This document shows positions 1 to 7,865 of a DNA stretch of 64,000 nucleotides, piece by piece; position 1 is the first letter of the stretch, and each line of letters opens with the position of its first letter. A model generated the notes under the pieces. That model did not search any database and was not told where the DNA came from. It was given only the letters and a program-made list of their open reading frames with translations. The DNA is taken from assembly GCF_004745635.1 (NCBI RefSeq), contig NZ_SRLB01000001.1, positions 124,001-188,000 on the forward strand, given 5' to 3'. This stretch comes from Methylobacterium nonmethylotrophicum. Lineage in GTDB: Bacteria > Pseudomonadota > Alphaproteobacteria > Rhizobiales > Beijerinckiaceae. Position numbers and translations under genes: made by a program.

Positions 1-202
1 TATCGATGCCGCGGACGTCGAAATTGACCGCCGCAACCATGTTGGTGACGTGGCGCAGGTCCGGCAGCAGGACGTTCACCGTCTGGCCGTAGGGCGAGGT
101 CGGCGTGCCGAAGCCCGGCAGGGCGAGGGCGACGTGGATCACCGCCGGGGCGAGCGCCAGGAGCGCCAGGCCGAGGAGGACGAGGCGGAGCCGCACGCTC
201 AT
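1..202 (-). CDS. mnhB: Mrp-type cation/proton antiporter subunit B (MnhB), cut by window edge
   Basis: Only the first 67 or so residues are visible. They begin with a hydrophobic segment (MSVRLRLVLLGLALLALAP) and continue through GFGTPTSPYGQTVNVLLPDLRHVTNMVAAVNFDVRGID in spaced form; the stretch around TNMVAAVNFDVRG is the conserved core of MnhB subunits. MnhB is a membrane subunit of the multisubunit Na+(K+)/H+ antiporter. Its ATG overlaps the stop of the upstream DUF4040 gene in an ATGA, so it is the fifth visible gene of one minus-strand operon. The C-terminal part and the C, D and A subunits should lie beyond the left edge. Confidence 0.82.
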   Translation of the reverse strand, partial: MSVRLRLVLLGLALLALAPAVIHVALALPGFGTPTSPYGQTVNVLLPDLRHVTNMVAAVNFDVRGID

Positions 203-444
203 CGCCCGGCCCTGTCCATCGCGATGGCGGCGAGGGCCGCCAGGAACAGGAACGGCGTCACCGCCGTGCCGACGGCGATCTCCGACAGGGCGACGTCGGG
301 CGCCTGGAGCGCCAGAAAGAGCAGCCCGAGGACGAGGCCGTTGCCGGCGAGCGCGTAGACCTGGCGCCGGGGATCGCGGGTGAGCACGACGAGCAGGCCG
401 GAGAGCGCCGACAGGACGAGGAGGCTGGCGACGAGGCCGCTCAT
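199..444 (-). CDS. DUF4040 (MbhD-like) antiporter subunit
   Basis: An 81-residue membrane protein with about three hydrophobic helices. The motif VALSEIAVGTAVTPFLFLAAL is typical of the DUF4040/MbhD domain, which in other Mrp systems is fused to the C-terminus of MnhA or the N-terminus of MnhB. Here it is free-standing. It starts at the ATG that overlaps the mnhG stop (ATGA) and ends by overlapping the mnhB start. The gene order E-F-G-DUF4040-B is the arrangement seen in the group of Mrp complexes that do not begin with MnhA. It should be a structural part of the antiporter membrane arm; its individual role is not known from sequence. Confidence 0.8.
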   Translation of the reverse strand: MSGLVASLLVLSALSGLLVVLTRDPRRQVYALAGNGLVLGLLFLALQAPDVALSEIAVGTAVTPFLFLAALAAIAMDRAGR

Positions 445-734
445 CGCCGCTCCCCGTCCCGGATGTGCAGCGCGTGGCCGGTGACGTGCGACAGGAGCGC
501 GCCGATGAGCAGCGTCGCCAGCCAGATCGCGGTGCATTTCAGCGCCCGCGGCGAGGCTCCGTCGGTGAGCCAGGCGGCGAGCACCAGACCCGCCCCGCCC
601 GCCACGTTGACGAAGGTGACGGCGTGCAGGCGCTCGAGCGGGGTGACGAGGCGCCAGAGCGCCAGGGTGGCGATCCAGGCGGCGAGCACCGCGAGGCCGA
701 GGCAGAGGAGGACGCTCACCACCAGCGCAGTCAT
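441..734 (-). CDS. mnhG: Mrp antiporter subunit G (MnhG)
   Basis: A 97-residue protein with three predicted membrane helices. The segment LWRLVTPLERLHAVTFVN followed by GALLSHVTGHALHIR is characteristic of MnhG/PhaG/YufB subunits, although the usual MKLPDxYTRxHA stretch is here the more divergent LVTPLERLHAV. It starts with an ATG overlapping the mnhF stop and is translationally coupled on both sides. It is required in the family for assembly and activity of the heteromeric cation/proton antiporter in the inner membrane. Confidence 0.85.
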   Translation of the reverse strand: MTALVVSVLLCLGLAVLAAWIATLALWRLVTPLERLHAVTFVNVAGGAGLVLAAWLTDGASPRALKCTAIWLATLLIGALLSHVTGHALHIRDGERR

Positions 735-985
735 AACCAGCGCTCCTGGAACACCGCGAAGAGGAGCGTGCCGGGCAGGGTCAGCACCGCGAGGACGAGG
801 CCGAGATCGATCACGGCCGGCTGGTCGAGGGCGAAGCTCATCGCGACGAGGAGCAGCACCGCGAGCGAGGTGGCGAGCTGCACCGCGACGAGGCGGAAGG
901 CCAGGGCGCCGCGGGCCGCCGCCACGACCGCGAGGCCGAGGGGCGGAAGCAAGGCCAAGGCGGCGGCGAGCCAGAGTTCCGTCAT
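731..985 (-). CDS. mnhF: Mrp antiporter subunit F (MnhF)
   Basis: An 84-residue protein with three hydrophobic helices and the MnhF signature region RLVAVQLATSLAVLLL...IDLGLVLAVLTLPGTLLFAVF. I chose the ATG at 985 because it overlaps the mnhE stop as ATGA, matching every other junction in this operon; a GTG three codons upstream is possible. Subunit F is a small membrane component of the antiporter complex and in some species is linked to solute or bile-salt efflux. No unusual composition compared with its neighbours. Confidence 0.85.
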   Translation of the reverse strand: MTELWLAAALALLPPLGLAVVAAARGALAFRLVAVQLATSLAVLLLVAMSFALDQPAVIDLGLVLAVLTLPGTLLFAVFQERWL

Positions 986-1464
986 GCCAGCCACCGCGGA
1001 TCGGCGGGCGGGGATTCTCGACCCAGCGCGTGGATCAGCACCTCGTCGCGGCCCGGATCGGCGCGCAGCACGAAGCTGTCCGGTGCCAGCGAGGCGAGGA
1101 GCACCGCGCCGGCCCGCCGGCCGCGCTCGCCCGGCTCGTCCTCCGGCCCGCGCCGAAAGGGTCTCCGGTGGGCGTGGCCAGGATGCCTGCTCCCAGAATG
1201 CCCGCCCTCGGGAATCGCCCGCGCGAGCGCGACCCCGGTGCGCAGCGTGGCGGGCACCAGACCCGCGAGCGCCCGGCCCCAGGGGGCGAGATGGGCGCGC
1301 GAGACCGCGAAGCGGCGCTCCGCCCGGGCGCGGATCCGCCAGTCCCAGGCGGCCAGCAGACCCGCCACGACGGCCCCGGTCGCGGCCTCGTGCAGCCCGG
1401 CCCCGCCGGCGAGCAGGAGGTAGAGGGCGAGCGTGCCGAGCCAGACGAGGGGAAGGCGGAGCAT
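982..1464 (-). CDS. mnhE: Mrp antiporter subunit E (MnhE)
   Basis: A 160-residue protein that starts with two hydrophobic helices (LPLVWLGTLALYLLLAGG and an Ala/Gly-rich second helix) followed by a soluble domain ending in LASLAPDSFVLRADPGRDEVLIHAL, the typical MnhE C-terminal fold (usually ...TPGT...VDVDGDTLYVHAL). It is the first visible gene of the minus-strand operon; the next gene upstream (1698) faces away, so the promoter should be in 1465-1697. The stretch EGGHSGSRHPGHAHRRPFRRGPEDEPGERGRR (split here: EGGHSGSRHPGHAHRR, PFRRGPEDEPGERGRR) is a charged His/Arg-rich insertion not usual in MnhE. Confidence 0.82.
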   Translation of the reverse strand: MLRLPLVWLGTLALYLLLAGGAGLHEAATGAVVAGLLAAWDWRIRARAERRFAVSRAHLAPWGRALAGLVPATLRTGVALARAIPEGGHSGSRHPGHAHRRPFRRGPEDEPGERGRRAGAVLLASLAPDSFVLRADPGRDEVLIHALGRESPPADPRWLA

Positions 1465-1697
1465 CGTCGAGGGTCTCCGGTGTTCGCCAGGCTCTAACGC
1501 CGTCGCGGCTGCCGCGTTCGCGCGGTTGTCCGGGCGCAGTGCTCGCCCGGTGCTGGCCGGGGGCCCGCCCTGCGCAACGCTCGTCGCGATGCGCCGCCGC
1601 TCGCGCCCTTCCGGCCGCCCGGCGAAGCGGCTATCCCTGCCCGGGGTGTCCCGTCGCGGGCCTTCGCGGTCACACCGGCACCACCCGAGGGAGGATC

Positions 1698-3305
1698 ATG
1701 GACGCGTTCGACTTCGTCATCGTCGGCGGGGGCACGGCGGGGTGCGTGCTGGCCAACCGCCTGAGCGAGGATGGCCGCGCCACAGTGCTGCTGCTCGAGG
1801 CGGGCGGGGAGGGGACCGGGTTCTGGGTCGGCATCCCGGCCGGCTTCCCGAAGCTCCTCACCGGCGGGGCGTTCAACTGGCGCTTCGCCACCGAGCCGGA
1901 GCCGAACACCCATGACCGCGCCATCGTGGTGCCGCGCGGCAAGGGGCTCGGCGGCTCGACGCTGATCAACGGCATGATCTTCGTGCGCGGCCAGCCGCAG
2001 GACTTCGACACCTGGGCCCAGAGCGGCAACCGCGGCTGGTCGTGGGCCGACGTGCTGCCCTATTTCCGCAAGCTCGAGCATTTCGAGGGCGGCGACCCGG
2101 CGTTGCGCGGCCGCGGCGGCCCGCTCCACGTCACCCGGGTCGGGGTGAAGAACCCGCTCGCCGACGCCTTCATCCGGGCCGGGACCGAGGCCGGCTACCC
2201 GGAGAACCCCGACTATAACGGCGCCTCGCAGGAGGGTTTCGGCTACTACCAGGCCAACCAGCGGCGGGGCCGGCGCTGGAGCGCGCGGGACGCCTACCTG
2301 CAGCCGGCGCGTTCACGCCCGAACCTCGCCGTGCGCACCAACGCCCATGTCCTGCGCCTCGACCTCGACGGCCACCGCGTGACCGGCGTCACCTATCGCC
2401 GCCAAGGGCAAGGCGAAGTGCGCGAGGAGCGGGTGAGCGCCCGCGCCGAGGTAATCCTGGCGGCCGGCGCGGTGCAGTCGCCCCACCTGCTCGAACTCTC
2501 CGGCATCGGCCGGCCCGAGGTGCTGGCGCAGGCGGGCATCCCGCTGCGCCACGCCCTGCCGGGGGTCGGCGAGAACTACCGCGACCACTACGCCACCCGG
2601 ATGAACTGGCGCGTCAAGCTTCCGGTGACCCTCAACGAGCTGACCCGCGGCTGGCGCCTCGGCCTCGCGGTCGGGCAGTATTTCCTCACCCGCCGCGGCA
2701 TCCTGACCCTCGGCACCGGGCTCGCCCACGGTTTCGTGCGCACGCGGCCGGACCTCGCCGGGCCCGACGTGCAGTACTTCTTCATGCATGCGAGCTACGC
2801 CAACGCCGCCGACCGCACCCTCGACCGCGAGCCCGGCATGACGATCGGCGTGACGCAGCTGCGGCCGGACTCCCGCGGCACCATCCACGCGGTCTCAGGT
2901 GACCCCATGCGCCCCCCGGCGATCCGCCCGAATTTTTTGAGCGCGCGCAGCGACCAGGAAGCCCTGATCGAGGGCATGCGCATCGCCCGGCGGGTGGTCG
3001 AACAGCCCGCCATGGATCCCTACCGCGCCCACGAGCTCAACCCGGGCGAAGGCGTGCAGACGGACGACGAGTGGCTCGATTTCGCCCGCCGCAACGGCCA
3101 GACCATCTACCACCCGGTCGGCACCTGCAGCATGGGCCAGGGCCCGGAGGCGGTGGTGGACGAGCGCCTGCGGGTGCGCGGTCTCGATTCGTTGCGCGTG
3201 ATCGACGCCGCCGTGATGCCGACCGAGGTCTCGGCCAACACCCAGGCCGCCGTGATGATGGTCGCAGAAAAGGGCGCGGACCTGGTGCGGGCCGACAGTC
3301 GCTGA
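1698..3305 (+). CDS. GMC family FAD-dependent oxidoreductase
   Basis: A 535-residue glucose-methanol-choline oxidoreductase. The N-terminal Rossmann motif is VIVGGGTAGCVLANRLSED, followed by the GMC signature GKGLGGSTLINGMIFVRG (about residues 80-97) and the second signature GAVQSPHLLELSGIG. The active-site pair is His472 in YHPVGTCSMG and Asn514 in PTEVSANTQA. The length matches alcohol/choline dehydrogenases of this family, which oxidise an alcohol to an aldehyde while reducing FAD; the substrate cannot be named from sequence. The ATG at 1698 follows GAGGGAGGATC, a strong ribosome site. It stands alone, convergent with the DUF4198 gene. Confidence 0.92.
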   Translation: MDAFDFVIVGGGTAGCVLANRLSEDGRATVLLLEAGGEGTGFWVGIPAGFPKLLTGGAFNWRFATEPEPNTHDRAIVVPRGKGLGGSTLINGMIFVRGQPQDFDTWAQSGNRGWSWADVLPYFRKLEHFEGGDPALRGRGGPLHVTRVGVKNPLADAFIRAGTEAGYPENPDYNGASQEGFGYYQANQRRGRRWSARDAYLQPARSRPNLAVRTNAHVLRLDLDGHRVTGVTYRRQGQGEVREERVSARAEVILAAGAVQSPHLLELSGIGRPEVLAQAGIPLRHALPGVGENYRDHYATRMNWRVKLPVTLNELTRGWRLGLAVGQYFLTRRGILTLGTGLAHGFVRTRPDLAGPDVQYFFMHASYANAADRTLDREPGMTIGVTQLRPDSRGTIHAVSGDPMRPPAIRPNFLSARSDQEALIEGMRIARRVVEQPAMDPYRAHELNPGEGVQTDDEWLDFARRNGQTIYHPVGTCSMGQGPEAVVDERLRVRGLDSLRVIDAAVMPTEVSANTQAAVMMVAEKGADLVRADSR

Positions 3306-3325
3306 TCAGTTGCGCTGATCAGTTG
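3300..3325. repeat. 13-bp perfect tandem duplication at convergent stop codons
   Basis: CGCTGATCAGTTG occurs twice head-to-tail. The plus-strand stop of the GMC gene (3303-3305) lies in the first copy and the minus-strand stop of the DUF4198 gene (3319-3321) in the second. Each copy contains TGATCA, which gives a TGA on both strands. Confidence 0.9.
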
Positions 3326-4092
3326 ACCGACGGCTCGTCGAGCCGGAACGCGAAGGTCGCCGTGTAGACGTCCTCGTCGGCCAGCGTCGGGGTGGCGGAC
3401 GGGCTCACGGTCTGGGTCACGGTGAGCACCTGGCTGCCGGCCTTGCGGATCGGCACCGTGGCGATGCCGTCCGGATCGGTGGTGTAGGCCGGCACGCCGC
3501 CCCGCTCCGGCTCCATGCCGCTGTCGCCGTAATAGAGGTCCGCTCCCGGCAGCGGCGCGCCGCGAAACAGCACCCGTACCCGGATCGCCCCGGCGGTCGG
3601 ACCCGGGATTTCGACCGGCACGATCTCGAGGGTGTGGCCGACCACCCGCAGCCACGGCGCGCCGGGGCCGAAGGCGGCCTTGGCGTACTTCACCGACCAG
3701 CGGCCGGCGCGGGCATCCGGCACCAGGCGCCGGCTGGCATTGAGGCGGGTGCCGTCGCGCAGGGTCGTCCAGTAGCCGGCATCGTAGGTCGCCGCGACCA
3801 GCGTCCGGCCGGGCTTCCCGGAGAGCGGCGCCAGGAGGGCCGGGGGCACCTCCGGCGGGGCGGGCTTGAGGCTGCCGCGCAGGCTGGCGCTGCCGTCCTG
3901 CGTCAGGGCGACGAGCTCGATGAGCTGCGCCGACCCCGGCGCCTCGCGCTTCGAGGCGTGGCCGTAATTGACCCGGACCTGGGGGACGGACTCGACGGTG
4001 CTGAGCGTCAGCCACAGCTCGTGCGCCCGGCCGGGCTGCGAGGCCCCGAGGACGAGGGCGGCGGCCAGGGCGGTGCGGAGCAGGGGCAGCAT
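3319..4092 (-). CDS. DUF4198 domain exported protein
   Basis: A 257-residue protein with an N-terminal signal peptide (MLPLLRTALAAALVLGASQPGRA, cleavage probably before HELWL). The mature start HELWL and the C-terminal Ig-like part (RVLFRGAPLPGADLYYGD...YTTDPDGIATVPI) match the DUF4198 family, which contains periplasmic proteins often found beside metal or cobalamin uptake genes. Here no transporter is adjacent, so the ligand is unknown. I chose the ATG at 4092 because it places the signal peptide at the N-terminus; the frame is open further upstream but that part reads as an unlikely Arg-rich extension. Confidence 0.8.
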   Translation of the reverse strand: MLPLLRTALAAALVLGASQPGRAHELWLTLSTVESVPQVRVNYGHASKREAPGSAQLIELVALTQDGSASLRGSLKPAPPEVPPALLAPLSGKPGRTLVAATYDAGYWTTLRDGTRLNASRRLVPDARAGRWSVKYAKAAFGPGAPWLRVVGHTLEIVPVEIPGPTAGAIRVRVLFRGAPLPGADLYYGDSGMEPERGGVPAYTTDPDGIATVPIRKAGSQVLTVTQTVSPSATPTLADEDVYTATFAFRLDEPSVN

Positions 4093-4223
4093 CGGCGGTC
4101 GAACTCCTCGGGCAACGCCTCGGCCGTAAGGCCGGAGGCGCCTCGCGCAGGCGGATGCGAGGCGCGCCGCGGGCCCGCGGCGGCAAGGCATGATAACCCA
4201 TTCGGCGCCGAACCGATCCCCCC

Positions 4224-4322
4224 GAGCAGGTTCCGCAGAAGTGGCAGCCGGTTCTGCGACGAAAACCTGCGACACAGCGAGACTCTGAGCGGACGAAGCG
4301 TCGGCACGCCGACGCAAGTCGG
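4224..4322 (-). repeat. RIME-like intergenic palindromic element, copy 1
   Basis: The 322-bp gap 4093-4414 holds an element whose core reads GAGCAGGTTCCGCAGAAGTG, then GCAGCCGGTTCTGCGAC and a tail with GGACGAAGCGTCGGCACGCC. The inverted halves GGTTCCGCAGAA and GGTTCTGCGACGAAAACC suggest a hairpin. A second copy with the same order of blocks lies inverted at 54485-54626. The AAGTGG..CCGGTT core resembles rhizobial intergenic mosaic elements. No gene is seen in the rest of the gap. Confidence 0.75.
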
Positions 4323-4414
4323 CTCAGGCGGCGCGACAGCGGCCGGGCCGGCGTCGAGCGGTCCCGGTGCGGTGTGAACCGGCAGCGGCCACGCGGGTTC
4401 CGAGCGCCGCCGGT

Positions 4415-5686
4415 TCAGTGCGCCGCCGCGGAGCCGGTACCGAGCGCCGCCGCGAGGGCCAGGGCGTGAAGCTGCGCCTGCATCGCCGCGTCGGTCGGGC
4501 AGCCCGCCGCGAGCCAGGCCCGGCGGGCCGCCGCCAGGCCCCGGCCGAGGCCCCGGCCCGGCCGGGCGCCCGCCGCCACCAGGGCGGCGCCGGTGACGGG
4601 CAGGACCGGCACCGGCTCGCGGCCGTCGGCGAAGCGGGCAAGCGCCTCGGCCCCCTCGGGCGTGAGCACGGGGCGCGGTTCCCCCGCGAGCACCAGGGCG
4701 GCATCGGCGGCGGCTTGCGCGCCGTGCACCGCCACGAGGCGCCGCACCTCCGCTGGCCTCAGCGGGTCGAGCGCACCGTGCAGGGCGGCTTCGGCGCCCG
4801 CATAGGCCGCGAGGCGCGCGTGCTCGGCCTTCGACAGGCGCAAGGCCTCGCGCAGGCGCTCCGCGTCGGCGCCCGAGCGCACCGCCAGGGCGGCGAGGCG
4901 GCGCACCGGATCCGGCTCGGTCTCCAACGCCGCGAGGCGGGCGAGGCGGCCGAGATCGCCGAGGCCGCCGATCAGCCGCTGCAGCAGGCCGGTCTCCGAC
5001 AGCACGGCGGTGACGGCGGGCGCCCCCGGCGCGACGAGGAGCTTCAGGATCTCCCCCCGCACCCGCTCGCGGGAGAGGAGCGCCAGCCCGTCCCGCGCCG
5101 CGACAGAGGCGGCGAGCCCCTCCGGATCGGGGGCGCCGGCGCCGTAGCGGGCGTGAAAGCGGAAGAAGCGCAAGACCCGCAGGTAGTCCTCGCGGATGCG
5201 CTGGCGCGCCTCGCCGATGAAGCGCACGCGGGCCGCGCGAAGATCGGCGAGACCCCCGACCGTGTCGTGCACCTGCCCGTCCGGCGTGACCGAGAGGGCG
5301 TTGATGGTGAAGTCGCGCCGGGCGGCGTCGCGCGAAAAATCGCGGCCGAAGCGCACCACGGCGTGGCGCCCGTCGGTCTCGATGTCCTCGCGCAGGGTCG
5401 TGACCTCGAACGGCTCGCCCTCGACCACCACCGTCACGGTGCCGTGCTCGATGCCGGTCGGCACCGGCTTGAGGCCCGCGGCACTCGCGCGCCGCACCAC
5501 CTCGTCGGGCAGGAGCGTGGTGGCGAGGTCGATGTCGGCGACCGGGCGGCCGAGCAGCGCGTCGCGCACCGCGCCGCCGACGAGGCGGGTCTCCTCCCCC
5601 GGGGCGGCGAGCGCCTCGATCACGCGGGTAAGGCGCGGCTGCGCCAGCACCGCCCGCAGGGCGGCCTCGTCGAGGGTGCGGCTCAC
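4415..5686 (-). CDS. cca: CCA tRNA nucleotidyltransferase
   Basis: A 423-residue class II nucleotidyltransferase that adds or repairs the 3'-CCA end of tRNA. The head domain shows RLVGGAVRDALLGRP followed by DIDLATTLLPDE with the metal-binding DxD (ADIDLAT), then RRDFTINALSV; the neck has the RIREDYLRVLRFFRFHARYG stretch (motif spaced over residues 170-190) used for base templating. The start is a GTG that overlaps the stop of the DUF6111 gene (GTGA). It is the last gene of a four-gene minus-strand operon with DUF1285, a CoA-Nudix hydrolase and DUF6111, a grouping common in alphaproteobacteria. Confidence 0.93.
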   Translation of the reverse strand: MSRTLDEAALRAVLAQPRLTRVIEALAAPGEETRLVGGAVRDALLGRPVADIDLATTLLPDEVVRRASAAGLKPVPTGIEHGTVTVVVEGEPFEVTTLREDIETDGRHAVVRFGRDFSRDAARRDFTINALSVTPDGQVHDTVGGLADLRAARVRFIGEARQRIREDYLRVLRFFRFHARYGAGAPDPEGLAASVAARDGLALLSRERVRGEILKLLVAPGAPAVTAVLSETGLLQRLIGGLGDLGRLARLAALETEPDPVRRLAALAVRSGADAERLREALRLSKAEHARLAAYAGAEAALHGALDPLRPAEVRRLVAVHGAQAAADAALVLAGEPRPVLTPEGAEALARFADGREPVPVLPVTGAALVAAGARPGRGLGRGLAAARRAWLAAGCPTDAAMQAQLHALALAAALGTGSAAAH

Positions 5687-5940
5687 CGGAACTGCCCGGG
5701 CACCACCCGGCCGTTCTCGATATGGGTCGGCACGAAGCCGTCCCGGTGCCGCTCGGCGGTCAGCGCCGCCACCACGAACGAGGCGATCACCAGGGCGACG
5801 CCCGCAATGGCGAGGCGCGCGGCGTGGTCGCTCCAGTGCAGCCAGCGCAGGGGGCTGCGCTGGCGCAGCACCAGCCAGACGCCGAAGACCGCGAAGGGCA
5901 GCAGGAACAGCAGGAGGTCGTCGATCAGCGCGCGGGCCAT
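5683..5940 (-). CDS. DUF6111 family small membrane protein
   Basis: An 85-residue protein with two hydrophobic helices (LLLFLLPFAVFGVWLVL and LAIAGVALVIASFVVAAL) and a C-terminal HIENGRVVPGQFR tail, as in the DUF6111 family that sits next to cca in many alphaproteobacteria. Function unknown. The ATG at 5940 follows a short A/G-rich stretch, and the stop overlaps the cca GTG start, so the two are translationally coupled. A gap of 60 nt with short GGGATCAC repeats separates it from the Nudix gene upstream. Confidence 0.75.
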   Translation of the reverse strand: MARALIDDLLLFLLPFAVFGVWLVLRQRSPLRWLHWSDHAARLAIAGVALVIASFVVAALTAERHRDGFVPTHIENGRVVPGQFR

Positions 5941-6000
5941 GGATGTCTCTTGATGAAGAGGGGCCTCTCTCGATGGGATCACCTGGGGATCACTTGGGGA

Positions 6001-6690
6001 TCACCCGTCCGCGTCGCGGAGCCGGTCGTAGAGGTTGCGCACGATGCCGGCGGTCACGCCCCAGATGTAGCGCTCGCCGAAGGGGATCGCGTAGTAGCGC
6101 CGCTGGCGCCCGCGCCATTCCCGGCTGTGCAGGGCGTGGTTGGCGACATCCATCAGGAAGTCGAGCGGCACCTCGAAGGCCTCGGCCACCTCGTGCGGGT
6201 TGAGGCTCAGACGCGCGTCCGGCGCCACCAGCCCGACCACCGGCGTCACCAGGAAGCCGGTGCCCGACAGGTAGGCGTCGAGGTAGCCGATGGGCGTCAC
6301 CGCCGCCCGGTCGAGGCCGATCTCCTCCTCGGCCTCCCGCAGGGCCGCCGCCAGGGGGGACGGGTCGGCGGGGTCGATCTTGCCGCCCGGGAAGGCGATC
6401 TGGCCGGAATGGTCGCGCAGGTGCGAGGCCCGCACGGTGAACAGCACCGAGACGCCGTCGTCGCGTGGCACCACCGGCACCAGCACGGCGGCGAGCCGCG
6501 GCGGGCGGGCGAGCGCCGCCTCCAGCACGTCGGGCTCGAGGTCGTGGTCGCCCCGCGGGGGCGCGGCGGGCGGGTTCGCGGTCTGGTCCTGCGGGCCCGG
6601 CGGCGTGGGCCGCAGGCGCGTCCTGGCGCGCTCCAGGAAGGCGTCGAGAGCAGGAGAACCCAGGACTTGCGGCGCGGCGAGATCGGTCAC
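6001..6690 (-). CDS. Nudix hydrolase, probable CoA pyrophosphatase
   Basis: A 229-residue protein. The Nudix box is GKIDPADPSPLAAALREAEEEIGL (written in parts: GGKIDPADPSPLAAA, LREAEEEIGL), with the REAEEEIG catalytic core; before it lies FTVRASHLRDHSGQIAFPGG, the NuCoA motif of CoA pyrophosphatases that cleave coenzyme A to phosphopantetheine and adenosine bisphosphate. The start is a GTG overlapping the DUF1285 stop (GTGA). It sits second in the operon leading to cca. The N-terminal 60 residues are Pro/Ala-rich and variable. Confidence 0.88.
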   Translation of the reverse strand: MTDLAAPQVLGSPALDAFLERARTRLRPTPPGPQDQTANPPAAPPRGDHDLEPDVLEAALARPPRLAAVLVPVVPRDDGVSVLFTVRASHLRDHSGQIAFPGGKIDPADPSPLAAALREAEEEIGLDRAAVTPIGYLDAYLSGTGFLVTPVVGLVAPDARLSLNPHEVAEAFEVPLDFLMDVANHALHSREWRGRQRRYYAIPFGERYIWGVTAGIVRNLYDRLRDADG

Positions 6691-7301
6691 GACAGCTCGG
6701 CCGCCCCGAGTTCGGCGGACTTTGCGATGCGGTGGAAGCGCCCGGCGGCGGGCAGCCCGAACCAGCGCTCGCCCGCCTCCTCGCGCTCCTCGCAGAGCTC
6801 CACGAGGTCGTAGGCGAGCGCCCGGGTGAGCCGGGCCCGCAGGCCGTGGCGCACCGCGATCGCGGGCTTGAACCCGCCCTCCGGGTCGCGCTCGAAGCTC
6901 AACGGGTGGGCCTCGTCGAGGGGCACGACGTCGTCGAGGTTGGTGCGGAACGCGATGGCGCGGGTCACGCCCTCGCCCTCCACCGCCATCTCGACCGCCA
7001 GGAAGGCCTCGTCCTCGACCTCGATCCCGACCCGCTCGACCGGCGTCACCAGCACCGTGCGCCCGTCGGGGTCGCGGCGCAGGATCGAGGCGAACAGCCG
7101 GACCAGGGCGGGCCGGGTGATCGGGCTGCCGTTGTAGTGCCAAGTCCCGTCCTGGGCGATGCGCATCGGGATCTCGCCGCAGTAATCCGGGTTCCAGCGC
7201 TCGACCGGCGGCGGCCCGCGCCGCGTGCCCTCCGCGCCGAGGGCCGCGGTCAGTCGTTCGAGGACCCCGCCGGGCGGGGCGCCGTTCGGATCGTGCGTCA
7301 T
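6687..7301 (-). CDS. DUF1285 domain protein
   Basis: A 204-residue cytosolic protein of the DUF1285 family, recognised by VERWNPDYCGEIPMRIAQDG, then TWHYNGSPITRPALVRLFASIL and TPVERVGIEVEDEAF. The family has a known two-domain fold but no assigned reaction. It is the first gene of the minus-strand operon DUF1285, CoA pyrophosphatase, DUF6111, cca; its TGA overlaps the GTG of the next gene. The conserved clustering suggests a nucleotide or tRNA-related housekeeping role, which is inference only. Confidence 0.85.
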   Translation of the reverse strand: MTHDPNGAPPGGVLERLTAALGAEGTRRGPPPVERWNPDYCGEIPMRIAQDGTWHYNGSPITRPALVRLFASILRRDPDGRTVLVTPVERVGIEVEDEAFLAVEMAVEGEGVTRAIAFRTNLDDVVPLDEAHPLSFERDPEGGFKPAIAVRHGLRARLTRALAYDLVELCEEREEAGERWFGLPAAGRFHRIAKSAELGAAELS

Positions 7302-7344
7302 CCCGCTCTACATAGCGGATCGGGGCGGCTTGTGTACGGGCCCG

Positions 7345-7770
7345 TCAGGCGCCGTCGGGCCGGCGGCGCAGGATCTTCCACACGCCGGTGGACGTCGCGA
7401 CGATGCGGCCTCCGCTGCGGGCGTCGCCGCGCAGGAAGACCAGGCTGTTGGTGCGCTGCACCACCTCGGGCGTCATCGTGATCGTCTCGCCGATGCGGCC
7501 GGCCGCCACGAACTGCATCTCGAACTGCACCGTGACGCAGTTCGCCCCGCCCGCCGCCCGCATGGCGCAGAAGCCGAGCGCCCGGTCGGCGAAGGTCATC
7601 ATCATGCCGCCCTGCACCACGCCGATCAGGTTGGCGTGCTTGGGCTCGGCCCGGAACGCGAAGCTCACCGCCTCGCCCTCCTCGCGCAGCAGGACCGGGC
7701 CGACCAGGGTGAGAAAGCCCGGATCGTCGAAGGGGCGCCAGCCGGCCGCGTCGGAATCGGGGATGGTCAT
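7345..7770 (-). CDS. PaaI-type hotdog thioesterase
   Basis: A 141-residue single hotdog domain protein. HANLIGVVQGGMMMTFADRALGF is the conserved helix region of PaaI/acyl-CoA thioesterase proteins, with the Gly-Gly-Met-Met turn and the acidic residue in FADRALG; TVQFEMQFVAAGRIG forms the following strand. It should hydrolyse an acyl-CoA of unknown chain. It is divergent from a second, different PaaI-type gene at 7866, with 95 bp between them. ATG start at 7770. Confidence 0.85.
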   Translation of the reverse strand: MTIPDSDAAGWRPFDDPGFLTLVGPVLLREEGEAVSFAFRAEPKHANLIGVVQGGMMMTFADRALGFCAMRAAGGANCVTVQFEMQFVAAGRIGETITMTPEVVQRTNSLVFLRGDARSGGRIVATSTGVWKILRRRPDGA

Positions 7771-7865
7771 GGGGCTCCGGGGCTCTCGGGGTTCTGGACA
7801 GCGCGGCCGCGGCCGTGCCTCAAGGTTCTCCTACAGGACAATCACCGGAGGGAGGCCCCGCGCCC

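Noticed and set aside
4093..4414. Cobalamin riboswitch before the DUF4198 gene
   Set aside because: DUF4198 proteins can be linked to cobalt uptake, but no B12-box-like sequence is seen; the gap is a dispersed repeat.
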